Origin: Clostridiaceae bacterium
Lineage (GTDB): Bacteria > Bacillota > Clostridia > Oscillospirales > Acutalibacteraceae
Reading direction: 5' to 3'
Assembly: GCA_016302625.1 (NCBI GenBank)
Contig: JAEDNG010000073.1
Coordinates: 1 to 5,347, forward strand
DNA length: 5,347 nucleotides
The notes under the pieces were generated by a model, which was given only the letters and a program-made list of their open reading frames with translations, was not told the origin of the DNA and ran no database searches. The position numbers were made by a program, and so were the translations under genes. Of the stretch, positions 1 to 5,347 are shown one piece after another (the first letter of the stretch is position 1; each line of letters starts with the position of its first letter).

Positions 1-61
1 ATTTTATAATATAAAAAGAGCATACAGACTTTCGGTTAAACGGAAAACCTATATGCTCTTT
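1..61 (-). terminator. Intrinsic terminator after ftsZ
   Basis: A long hairpin begins 23 bases past the ftsZ stop codon. Bases 52-61 pair perfectly with 15-24 (GAGCATA core). In the minus-strand RNA the helix continues without a break through G-U wobbles at 25/51, 28/48 and 29/47 and Watson-Crick pairs down to 33/43, about 19 pairs in all. In the plus-strand RNA those three wobbles become C-A or A-C mismatches. The structure is therefore tuned to minus-strand transcripts, which is the direction of ftsZ. The descending arm runs into a U-rich tract (UUUUUAUAUUAU) at the left edge of the window. It ends the dcw transcript and insulates ftsZ from whatever lies further left. Confidence 0.9.
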
Positions 62-84
62 ATTTGTTTTAAAAAGGCTATTTA

Positions 85-1143
85 TCAGTCTTTCTTAAAG
101 AAATTTATAACATCGCTGTAGCTCTCGTCATCATCGTTTGAATTTCCGAGGAGAGATGCAAGGTCATTGTTCTTTTCGTCTTTTCTGTCGTCGCCCAGAC
201 CCGTTGCGACAACCGTAACACGGATTGTATCCTCAAGCGTATCGTCAAGCTGAGCACCCCAGATAATGGTTGCATCCGGATGAGCCATGTCGGAAATAAT
301 TGAGGAAGCAAGCTCGACCTCTTCAAGCCCGATATCGACAGAGCCTGTGATGCTGATAATAACTCCGCGTGCATTTTCCATTGAAGTCTCGATAAGCGGA
401 CTGCTGATAGCGGCGCGTGCAGCCTGCTCTGCCTTGTCGCGGCCTGTTGCGAAGCCGACGCCCATGTGAGCGTAGCCCGCGTCAGCCATAATAGACTTAA
501 CATCGGCAAAGTCGAGGTTGACAAGCGCGGTAACGTTGATAAGCTCGGAAATACTCTGAACGCCCTGACGGAGAACGTCATCAGCGATATCAAACGCATT
601 CTTAAAGGTAATCTTCTGCTCGGAAACGAATTTCAGACGCTCGTTAGGAATAACAACAAGGCTGTCGACCTGCTCTCTGAGAGCGGCGATTCCCGCCTCG
701 GCCTGAGTCATACGCTTTTTACCCTCAAAAGCGAAAGGCTTTGTAACTATTCCTACGGTAAGTATGCCGAGTTCCTTAGCAATGGCGGCAACAATCGGCG
801 CGGCTCCTGTTCCTGTACCGCCGCCCATACCAGCGGTAATGAATATCATATCCGCGCTGCGGATAGCCGCGGCGATCTCGTCGCGTGACTCCTCAGCGGC
901 AGCATGTCCGTTATCCGGATTTCCGCCGGCGCCCATACCGCCTGTGGTTTTATCACCTATCTGAATTTTCTGATTAGCCTTAGACTGAATAAGAGCGGCT
1001 TTATCGGTATTAACCGCAATAAACTCAACACCGCGAACGCCGGCGTCCACCATGCGGTTGACAGCGTTTCCGCCGCCGCCGCCGACACCGACAACCTTTA
1101 TCTGTACAACATTTTCCTGTTCTTCTGCAACTTCAAATGGCAT
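85..1143 (-). CDS. ftsZ: Cell division GTPase FtsZ
   Basis: This is the tubulin-like GTPase that polymerises at mid-cell and recruits the divisome. The 352-residue product shows, in order: the N-terminal glycine loop GVGGGGGNAVNRM (19-31), the NTD motif (45-47), the tubulin signature GGGTGTG (107-113), VTKPFAFEGKKR (133-144), and the T7 catalytic loop NLDFADV (209-215) with both aspartates D211 and D214. The globular core ends near residue 317 (VTVVATGLG). The remaining tail is only about 35 residues, with an acidic stretch DDDE and an ending DVINFFKK that aligns with the usual D-I-P-x-F-L-R/K peptide but lacks its proline. The family is usually longer because of a longer linker. The T3 region reads GMGAGGNPDNG where GLGAGANPEVG or GLGAGANPEIG is usual. 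The start is ATG with GGAGG 8 bases upstream. ftsA is not next to it. It is followed by its own terminator and preceded by a 370-base leader region with candidate promoters. Confidence 0.98.
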   Translation of the reverse strand: MPFEVAEEQENVVQIKVVGVGGGGGNAVNRMVDAGVRGVEFIAVNTDKAALIQSKANQKIQIGDKTTGGMGAGGNPDNGHAAAEESRDEIAAAIRSADMIFITAGMGGGTGTGAAPIVAAIAKELGILTVGIVTKPFAFEGKKRMTQAEAGIAALREQVDSLVVIPNERLKFVSEQKITFKNAFDIADDVLRQGVQSISELINVTALVNLDFADVKSIMADAGYAHMGVGFATGRDKAEQAARAAISSPLIETSMENARGVIISITGSVDIGLEEVELASSIISDMAHPDATIIWGAQLDDTLEDTIRVTVVATGLGDDRKDEKNNDLASLLGNSNDDDESYSDVINFFKKD

Positions 1144-1151
1144 TTTGAATT

Positions 1152-1156
1152 CCTCC
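1152..1156 (-). promoter_or_regulatory. Ribosome binding site of ftsZ
   Basis: A perfect GGAGG lies 8 bases before the ATG at 1141-1143. This is the strongest Shine-Dalgarno in the window and fits high translation of ftsZ. It lies outside the hairpin ladder at 1192-1392, so that structure would not directly cover it. Confidence 0.85.
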
Positions 1157-1175
1157 GTATTTATGTAAATTAGAT

Positions 1176-1181
1176 ATTATA
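1176..1181 (-). promoter_or_regulatory. Possible proximal ftsZ promoter (-10 only)
   Basis: A consensus TATAAT is read on the minus strand 32 bases before the ftsZ start. The matching -35 position (17-base spacing gives CATTAT at 1199-1204) is poor, and there is no TG extension. The box lies inside an 11-base inverted repeat, GATAT-N-ATATC (1173-1183). If real, this promoter would give a leader of about 25 bases that excludes the hairpin ladder. AT-rich DNA produces such boxes by chance, so this is weak. Confidence 0.25.
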
Positions 1182-1191
1182 TCCGAATAAT

Positions 1192-1392
1192 TATAATGAT
1201 AATGGAAAGTCGAAATCATGTCTTTTAGGGCATGATTTCGATACCAAATCAGCGATTTGGTATCTGATTTTCTTTGAAAATCAGACCATTCTCATTAAAA
1301 TGAATAGTGAGCAAAATCTTAAAAGATTTTGCTAAGCCGCTAAAGCGGCTTGTGGAAACACTTTTGTGTTTCCACTTTCACCAATCATTATA
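1192..1392. repeat. Seven-hairpin palindromic ladder with terminal inverted repeats
   Basis: About 200 bases are almost entirely made of abutting inverted repeats. Arms (plus-strand coordinates): 1211-1240 (10 bp, loop 10), 1241-1263 (10 bp, loop 3), 1264-1284 (9 bp, loop 3), an imperfect arm near 1291-1304 (5-6 bp), 1310-1333 (10-11 bp, loop 2-4), 1334-1351 (7-8 bp, loop 2-4) and 1352-1375 (10 bp, loop TTTT). Arms 1-3 and 5-7 abut with no spacer. The whole is closed by an outer pairing: TATAATGAT (1192-1200) with ATCATTATA (1384-1392), and GAAA (1205-1208) with TTTC (1376-1379), around a 4-base internal loop. Four arms share an AAATC/GATTT core. No coding potential is seen. It may be a MITE-like element or a structured leader of ftsZ; the sequence does not decide between these. 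The structure itself is directly visible; its function is inference. Confidence 0.85.
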
Positions 1393-1403
1393 CGTATATA
1401 AAG

Positions 1404-1432
1404 ATATTAACATATCTCTTTTTAAATTTCAA
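1404..1432 (-). promoter_or_regulatory. Candidate distal sigma-A promoter for ftsZ
   Basis: On the minus strand TTGAAA (1427-1432, one mismatch to TTGACA) is followed after exactly 17 bases by TAATAT (1404-1409, four of six matches to TATAAT). Upstream, 1440-1510 is rich in A and T runs that could act as an UP element. Transcription would start near 1397, a few bases before the hairpin ladder, giving an ftsZ leader of roughly 250 bases that contains the whole ladder. No terminator reading in the minus direction is seen between divIB and this site, so read-through from divIB is also possible. Confidence 0.5.
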
Positions 1433-1462
1433 CACTTTTTATTACATTTTTGTAATTTTTTT

Positions 1463-1486
1463 TAATCTGATAAAAAATAATCTGAT
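1463..1486. repeat. Short tandem direct repeat upstream of the ftsZ promoter
   Basis: The 9-mer TAATCTGAT occurs at 1463-1471 and again at 1478-1486, one and a half helical turns apart. It lies about 30-55 bases upstream of the candidate -35 box. It could be a tandem binding site for a regulator, but the surrounding DNA is low-complexity A+T, so chance is a real alternative. Nothing else recognisable is seen between 1433 and 1513. Confidence 0.3.
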
Positions 1487-1513
1487 TATGAGATAAAAAT
1501 TCACTTTTTTGCC

Positions 1514-2299
1514 TTATTCAAGGCCTCCTTCGACAAAGGTTCCCTGGGTTTGAGAGTTTGTCCACATACTCAAATTGATTTTTCCGGTTTTGTCGGCTCC
1601 TATATTTTTTATCATTCCCGCAAGATGTGCAAATTTGTTTTCAAGAAAATTCGCGCTCCCGAAATTAACATTAAAGCGATTTTCCGCCTTAACGGTAATG
1701 GCAAGCTCATCAGTTATGTCCACACTGTTTATATTTATTCCCTGTTCCTTGGAACATTCGAGTATCTGTTCAATCAGTTTCTGACTTTTTTCCCCGGAAA
1801 ACTCAATTCCCTTTCCGACCTCACACTTTACGTCCGGTGCACGGATTTCAAATATTCTCTCGGGCAGACTGTCATAGCAGTTGAGCACATGCCCCGCCCT
1901 GCTCACAGCATAATATTTTCCGTCCTTAAAATAACACGCAAATTCTTCCGCGTCGGTTACGGTAACAGTAATTGTCCCCGGAAGCTCGCGCTTTATTTTA
2001 ACGCTTTCAATGTACGGAAGTGTGTATTTAAGGGCGCTCTCGTCCACAGCCGACATAAACAGATTGCCGCCTTTTTTAATACCGCTCGCATGAGCAATCT
2101 GCTCGGAAGTATATTTTTCGCTGCCGCCCGCCTTTACCGTTTCAATCGGGAACAGCACAGTGAGCGACAGCGTTACACCTACTGCGATAAGCAGGATAAA
2201 AAACAGTATAAATCCTCTTATAATGCGTCTTTTTCTTAATTTTTTCTGACGCGCCTTTCTTTTCTTTATAAACTCGTCTTCCGTAACAGTCTTTTTCAT
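1514..2299 (-). CDS. divIB: Cell division protein DivIB/FtsQ
   Basis: This is a bitopic divisome protein of the FtsQ/DivIB family, which acts outside the membrane with DivIC/FtsB and FtsL to couple the ring to septal wall synthesis. The 261-residue product has a strongly basic cytoplasmic N-terminus (residues 11-28, many K and R). One membrane segment follows (about 29-50, GFILFFILLIAVG...). Then comes a POTRA domain (about 51-117: FPIETVKAGG, YTSEQIAHASGIKKGGNLF, PYIESVKIKRELPGTITVTV). The beta domain follows to about 245, with YAVSRAGHVL and the short C-terminal tail of the family. Length is normal for Firmicutes. The start is ATG with a fair GGGGTG ribosome site 5 bases upstream (2305-2310). 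It lies 38 bases after murA in the same direction. Sequence conservation in this family is low; identity rests on the topology, the POTRA pattern and the dcw position. Confidence 0.92.
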   Translation of the reverse strand: MKKTVTEDEFIKKRKARQKKLRKRRIIRGFILFFILLIAVGVTLSLTVLFPIETVKAGGSEKYTSEQIAHASGIKKGGNLFMSAVDESALKYTLPYIESVKIKRELPGTITVTVTDAEEFACYFKDGKYYAVSRAGHVLNCYDSLPERIFEIRAPDVKCEVGKGIEFSGEKSQKLIEQILECSKEQGININSVDITDELAITVKAENRFNVNFGSANFLENKFAHLAGMIKNIGADKTGKINLSMWTNSQTQGTFVEGGLE

Positions 2300-2337
2300 T
2301 TTTTCACCCCGATATCTTAAAATCCGCGACAGAGCGT

Positions 2338-3597
2338 TTATTTTTCAATCAATCTTATATCCGCGCCGAGCGCCGAAAGTCTATCTGTAATACCGTCATA
2401 TCCGCGTTCGATATGCTGAATTTCGCCTATTATCGATTTTCCGCCTGCTTTAAGTGCCGCAATCACAAGCGCCGCGCCGCCGCGAAGATCGGTTGCCTTG
2501 CATTCTGCTCCCGAGAGCTCGCTTACTCCCTCGATAACCGCGACCTTGCCCTCGGTTTTGATTTTTGCGCCGAAACGCTTTAATTCATCGGCAAACCGAA
2601 ATCTGTTTTCAAATATATTTTCAACAAAAACGGAGGTTCCGTCCGCTACGGACAGCATTGCCACAACGATAGGTCCCGCGTCGGTCGGAAAGCCCGGGTA
2701 AACGAGACTTCTTATCGTCGGAACGCGGCAAAGCCGCCGAGGCGCTGTAACCGTTATACTTTTGCCGTTAAGCTCAACATTACAGCCGGACTCTCTGAAA
2801 ACCCACAGAACCGATACCATATGTGACGGCATGACGTTATTAAGGGTAATTTTTCCTCCCGTGACCGCGGCGCACGCCATGTAGGTAGCGGCGGCAATAC
2901 GGTCGGGAATTATTGTATGCTCCGTTCCCTTTAACCTTTCCACTCCGTAAATGCTGACTGTATCCGAGCCGCAGCCGTAAATTCGCGCCCCCGCGCTGTT
3001 AAGAAAATCCGCAAGGTCGCTGATTTCAGGCTCCTTTGCCGCGCCGTGAATTACCGTTTTTCCTTTAGCGGTCGCCGCGGCTAAAATAATATTTTCGGTA
3101 GCCCCAACACTCGGAAAGCCGAGATTAATCTCCGCACCGTAAAGTCCGTTTTCGGCTGTACAGGTTAAATATCCGTGTTCCTCGGTAATCGTAACCCCCA
3201 TAAGACTCAGCGCAGATAAATGCAGATCTATGGGTCTCGGCCCCAATTCACAGCCGCCCGGACTGCTTATAACGGCTTTTCCGGTTCTTCCTATTACCGC
3301 GCCCAGGAAAACGACCGACGAGCGCATTTCCCGCATAAGGCTGTCGGGAATATCGTATTCACTGATTTTCGTGCCGTCGATTACGGCGGTATCGCCCTGC
3401 TTGACCGCCTTTAAACCTAAATGCCTTAAAATTTTAAGCGAGGTTTCAACGTCCGAAAGCCGCGGACAGTTATGTATAACGCTTTCACCCTCGCACAGTA
3501 TTGTCGCCGCAAGCACCGGAAGCACGCTGTTTTTCGCTCCCTGAACGGTGATTTCGCCCGAAAGCGGATTTCCGCCGTTAATCAGTATTTCAGACAT
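2338..3597 (-). CDS. murA: UDP-N-acetylglucosamine 1-carboxyvinyltransferase MurA
   Basis: Cytoplasmic enzyme that transfers enolpyruvate from PEP to UDP-GlcNAc, the first committed step of peptidoglycan synthesis and the target of fosfomycin. With the start at 3597 the product is 419 residues, normal for the family. Visible sites: K22-N23 in QGAKNSVLP, R92 in MRSSV, the active-site loop GGCELGPRPIDLH with the catalytic cysteine C116 and R121, D306 in YPGFPTDAGP, R372 in DLRGGAALV, and R398 in HIERGY. C116 predicts fosfomycin sensitivity at the target level, unlike Asp variants. The segment after D306 reads AGPIVVAML, where a Gln-containing sequence is usual. A longer reading frame opens at 3639, but the extra 14 residues (MNCEKSFYCERVRL) do not belong to the family and have no ribosome site. 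Firmicutes often carry two murA copies; which one this is cannot be told here. Confidence 0.96.
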   Translation of the reverse strand: MSEILINGGNPLSGEITVQGAKNSVLPVLAATILCEGESVIHNCPRLSDVETSLKILRHLGLKAVKQGDTAVIDGTKISEYDIPDSLMREMRSSVVFLGAVIGRTGKAVISSPGGCELGPRPIDLHLSALSLMGVTITEEHGYLTCTAENGLYGAEINLGFPSVGATENIILAAATAKGKTVIHGAAKEPEISDLADFLNSAGARIYGCGSDTVSIYGVERLKGTEHTIIPDRIAAATYMACAAVTGGKITLNNVMPSHMVSVLWVFRESGCNVELNGKSITVTAPRRLCRVPTIRSLVYPGFPTDAGPIVVAMLSVADGTSVFVENIFENRFRFADELKRFGAKIKTEGKVAVIEGVSELSGAECKATDLRGGAALVIAALKAGGKSIIGEIQHIERGYDGITDRLSALGADIRLIEK

Positions 3598-3603
3598 TAA
3601 CCG

Positions 3604-3610
3604 CACCCTC
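3604..3610 (-). promoter_or_regulatory. Ribosome binding site that sets the murA start
   Basis: GAGGGTG lies 6 bases before the ATG at 3595-3597, which begins the family-typical MSEILINGG. The in-frame upstream ATG at 3637-3639 has no purine-rich site before it. This favours the 419-residue product over a 433-residue one. Confidence 0.75.
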
Positions 3611-3635
3611 TCACAGTAAAAACTTTTCTCACAGT
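3609..3635. repeat. 9-base direct repeat before murA
   Basis: TCTCACAGT occurs at 3609-3617 and 3627-3635, 18 bases apart, in the 65-base gap between murG and murA. The copy nearer murA abuts and overlaps its ribosome site by two bases. It may be the trace of a small tandem duplication. No promoter or terminator is evident in this gap. Confidence 0.4.
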
Positions 3636-3662
3636 TCATACTATGCGAAAGCGCTCAAAGTG

Positions 3663-4775
3663 TCACGCTCCGGTGTATAATTGCATCAAAACATTGTAAA
3701 TTCTTTTATTTGCGTCAATAATCGCGTGCCCTTTTGCATTATTTCCCATTTTTTCAAGCTTTGGCTTATTTTCTATAATATGGGACACCGCATTTATAAG
3801 GCTCTCACCGCTTAAATCCTTTTCTTCAAGTACCTCGGCGGCTCCCGCTTTTTTAAGGGTCATCGCGTTGTGGTACTGGTGGTTTTCCGCTACATAGGGC
3901 GACGGGATAAGCACCGACGGCTTGCCGCAGCAGCAAAGCTCGCTAAGAGTTATAGCACCCGCCCTGCATATAACAAGGTCAGCCGCCGCCATGCACACGT
4001 CCATATCGTTTATATATTCGCGGACATCGATTACATCGGAAAGCTTTGTTCCCTCAAGCGACGACATCATCGCATCATATCCTGCCTTGCCTGTACCGTG
4101 AATATGATAAAATTTATCGGTGCCGTTGTGCCATTTAATAAGCTCCGCTGTCGCCTCGTTGATACGTCTTGCCCCGAGCGAACCCCCGAAAGAAAGAATA
4201 AGCGGGCGGTTATCAAGCCCCAGCTTTGCCCTTGCCTCTTCCCTTGTTATTTTTAAAAGCTCCTCACGGACGGGGTTTCCGGTTATTATAGGCTCTCTAT
4301 TTAATTTCAGATATTTTTCAGCCTCTGGCATGGCAAGCATTACCCTGTCAGCCTTTTCCGCCAGCATTTTTGTGGTTACTCCCGGAAAAGCGTTCTGTTC
4401 ATGTATCGCGGTTTTAAAGCCTAATTTCTGCGCCTCTCGAAGTACAGGACCGCTTACATAGCCGCCCGTTCCGACAACTATATCGGGATTTACTTTTTTA
4501 AGTATTTTCTTTGAATCTGCTGAGGAGGAAATCACTTTTCCGACAGCCGCGATATTTCTTCCGATATTTTTAAGGGAGAGCTTGCGCTGAAAGCCGGCTA
4601 CATCTATTGTATAAAAATCGTAGCCCTTTTCGGGGACAAGCCTTGCTTCAAGCTTATCCGCCGTTCCGACATAGGAAATCTCCGCGTCGGGGTGGCGCTC
4701 CTTTATATAACCCGCGACGGCAAGCGCCGGATTGATATGCCCGGCGGTACCTCCGCCCGCAAATAATATTTTCAT
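3663..4775 (-). CDS. murG: Lipid II synthase MurG (GT28 glycosyltransferase)
   Basis: Membrane-associated enzyme on the cytoplasmic face that adds GlcNAc from UDP-GlcNAc to lipid I to give lipid II. The 370-residue product has the two-domain GT-B layout. The N-domain carries the glycine loop GGGTAGHINPALAVA (7-21, with H13), the second glycine loop TGGYVSGP (103-110), and HEQNAFPG (125-132). The C-domain carries GNPVR (166-170), the third loop GGSLGARRIN (197-206), RAGAITLSEL with acidic E279 (271-280), and NHQYHNA (298-304) for UDP-GlcNAc binding. Length and motifs are normal. The start is ATG with AAAGGAGTG (4784-4792) upstream, starting directly after the ftsW stop codon; the gap to that gene is 17 bases, so the two are surely in one transcript. 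A run of three cysteines (281-283) precedes GKPSVLIP. Confidence 0.98.
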   Translation of the reverse strand: MKILFAGGGTAGHINPALAVAGYIKERHPDAEISYVGTADKLEARLVPEKGYDFYTIDVAGFQRKLSLKNIGRNIAAVGKVISSSADSKKILKKVNPDIVVGTGGYVSGPVLREAQKLGFKTAIHEQNAFPGVTTKMLAEKADRVMLAMPEAEKYLKLNREPIITGNPVREELLKITREEARAKLGLDNRPLILSFGGSLGARRINEATAELIKWHNGTDKFYHIHGTGKAGYDAMMSSLEGTKLSDVIDVREYINDMDVCMAAADLVICRAGAITLSELCCCGKPSVLIPSPYVAENHQYHNAMTLKKAGAAEVLEEKDLSGESLINAVSHIIENKPKLEKMGNNAKGHAIIDANKRIYNVLMQLYTGA

Positions 4776-4792
4776 ACGTTTTACACTCCTTT

Positions 4793-5347
4793 TTAGCTTT
4801 TTTCAATAGACGCGCCGCGCGATACCGAAAGCACGATTCCCATTTCAGCAAGCAGTATCAAAAGCGATGTTCCGCCGTAGCTGAAAAACGGGAGACTTAT
4901 TCCGGTATTCGGTATCGTGTTGGTTACAACCCATATATTAAGCATTGCCTGAAGTCCTACCTGAAAGGTAAGTCCCAAAGCTAAAAGCGAGCCGAATTTA
5001 TCCTGCGCGCGCATGGCGATAGTAAAGCCTCGCCAGACAAGCAGACAGAAAAGAAGTATTATAATCAGCGCGCCTATAAGACCTAATTCCTCGCAGACTA
5101 TCGCGAAAATAAAATCGTTATGCGGTTCGGGCAGCCAGAGATACTTTTGTCTTGACTGACCTATTCCGCGTCCCAAAATGCCGCCTGAGCCGATAGCTAA
5201 AAGCGACTGGATTGTCTGAAAGCCGAGTCCCTTCGCGTCCGCCCACGGGTCAAGCCAGTACTTTATTCGGTCGGAGCCGTATCCGATAACACCCGTAACT
5301 ACTGCTAAGACACCGAGACCTACGCCCGCGCCGATTCCGCCTAAAAT
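4793..5347 (-). CDS. ftsW: SEDS peptidoglycan polymerase FtsW (3' part)
   Basis: Polytopic membrane glycosyltransferase that polymerises lipid II with a partner class B PBP at the septum. The gene enters from the right edge, so only the last 184 codons are present and the start is outside. Visible parts, numbered from the edge: a membrane segment (1-24), the loop with WLDPWADAKGLGFQ (31-44) and QSLLAIGSGGILGRGIG (47-63), and LPEPHNDFIFAIVCEELG (72-89). D78 of this stretch matches the essential SEDS aspartate. Then come membrane segments at about 90-106 and 120-145, and PFFSYGGTS (153-161) leading into the last helix. The ending is short and basic (SRGASIEKS). Position before murG fits FtsW; in spore formers SpoVE occupies the same place and cannot be excluded. 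RodA is less likely because of DPW...GxGFQ and the context. Confidence 0.93.
   Translation of the reverse strand: MLGGIGAGVGLGVLAVVTGVIGYGSDRIKYWLDPWADAKGLGFQTIQSLLAIGSGGILGRGIGQSRQKYLWLPEPHNDFIFAIVCEELGLIGALIIILLFCLLVWRGFTIAMRAQDKFGSLLALGLTFQVGLQAMLNIWVVTNTIPNTGISLPFFSYGGTSLLILLAEMGIVLSVSRGASIEKS

Noticed and set aside
105..599. Minus-strand open frame of 164 codons within ftsZ
   Set aside because: Out-of-frame shadow of ftsZ, which is fully supported by motifs over the same bases.
1211..1375. CRISPR array or tRNA cluster reading of the hairpin ladder
   Set aside because: The arms are different sequences, not identical direct repeats with spacers, and none has the conserved D-loop or T-loop of a tRNA.
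1387..1392. Perfect TATAAT on the minus strand at the edge of the hairpin ladder
   Set aside because: No acceptable -35 box at 15-19 bases upstream and no extended -10; the box is part of the terminal inverted repeat, mirrored at 1192-1197. Noted as part of the element rather than called as a promoter.
1441..1463. Hairpin ATTACA-TTTT-TGTAAT followed by a T run, terminator-like on the plus strand
   Set aside because: The stem is six A-T-rich pairs, it points in the plus direction where no gene is present, and on the minus strand it is followed by A not T. Not a convincing terminator for divIB.
1550..2239. 229-codon open frame on the plus strand, antisense to divIB
   Set aside because: It is a shadow of divIB: composition is unlike a real protein, there is no family resemblance and no ribosome site, and divIB explains the region.
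3595..3639. ATG at 3637-3639 as the murA start
   Set aside because: No ribosome site precedes it and the extra residues are absent from the MurA family; the ATG at 3595-3597 has GAGGGTG at a 6-base spacing.
4654..4851. 65-codon minus-strand frame bridging the ftsW-murG junction
   Set aside because: It overlaps both genes in another frame, and both genes are clearly intact there.
5174..5176. TTG at 5174-5176 as a start for a short 127-residue membrane protein
   Set aside because: The frame continues upstream without a stop to the window edge and the upstream residues (DPWADAKGLGFQTIQSLLAIGSGG, split over 31-56 of the partial protein) are typical FtsW, so this TTG is an internal leucine.

Overview
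The window is a stretch of a bacterial division and cell wall (dcw) cluster. All real genes lie on the minus strand, in the order ftsW (3' part) - murG - murA - divIB/ftsQ - ftsZ, read from the right edge to the left. The gene order (murA between murG and divIB, and no ftsA before ftsZ), the short DivIB-type FtsQ, the strong GGAGG-type ribosome sites and the AT-rich intergenic DNA point to a low-to-moderate GC Firmicute. Clostridia, perhaps a Ruminococcus or Oscillospiraceae relative, is the best guess. That assignment is inference from gene order and protein features, not from a database match.

Layout from the right: bases 4793-5347 hold the last 184 codons of a SEDS glycosyltransferase (FtsW or SpoVE type). 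After 17 bases comes murG (3663-4775). After 65 bases comes murA (2338-3597, using an internal ATG as the start), and after 38 bases divIB (1514-2299). A 370-base non-coding stretch (1144-1513) separates divIB from ftsZ (85-1143). ftsZ is followed by a strong intrinsic terminator (1-61), so it is the last gene of the unit.

The genes form one pathway. MurA makes the first committed precursor (UDP-GlcNAc-enolpyruvate), and MurG makes lipid II at the membrane. FtsW polymerises lipid II at the septum, DivIB is a scaffold of the divisome, and FtsZ is the cytoskeletal ring that positions the machine.

The most unusual object is non-coding. Bases 1192-1392 form a ladder of seven back-to-back hairpins with almost no unpaired bases between them, enclosed by imperfect terminal inverted repeats that begin and end in TA. 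It sits just downstream of a good candidate sigma-A promoter and upstream of the ftsZ ribosome site. It could be a mobile MITE-like palindromic element that landed in the ftsZ leader, a structured 5' leader RNA, or both. A second, smaller point is FtsZ itself: it has a very short C-terminal linker and a conserved tail in which the usual proline is replaced. The genes themselves are otherwise ordinary housekeeping genes.
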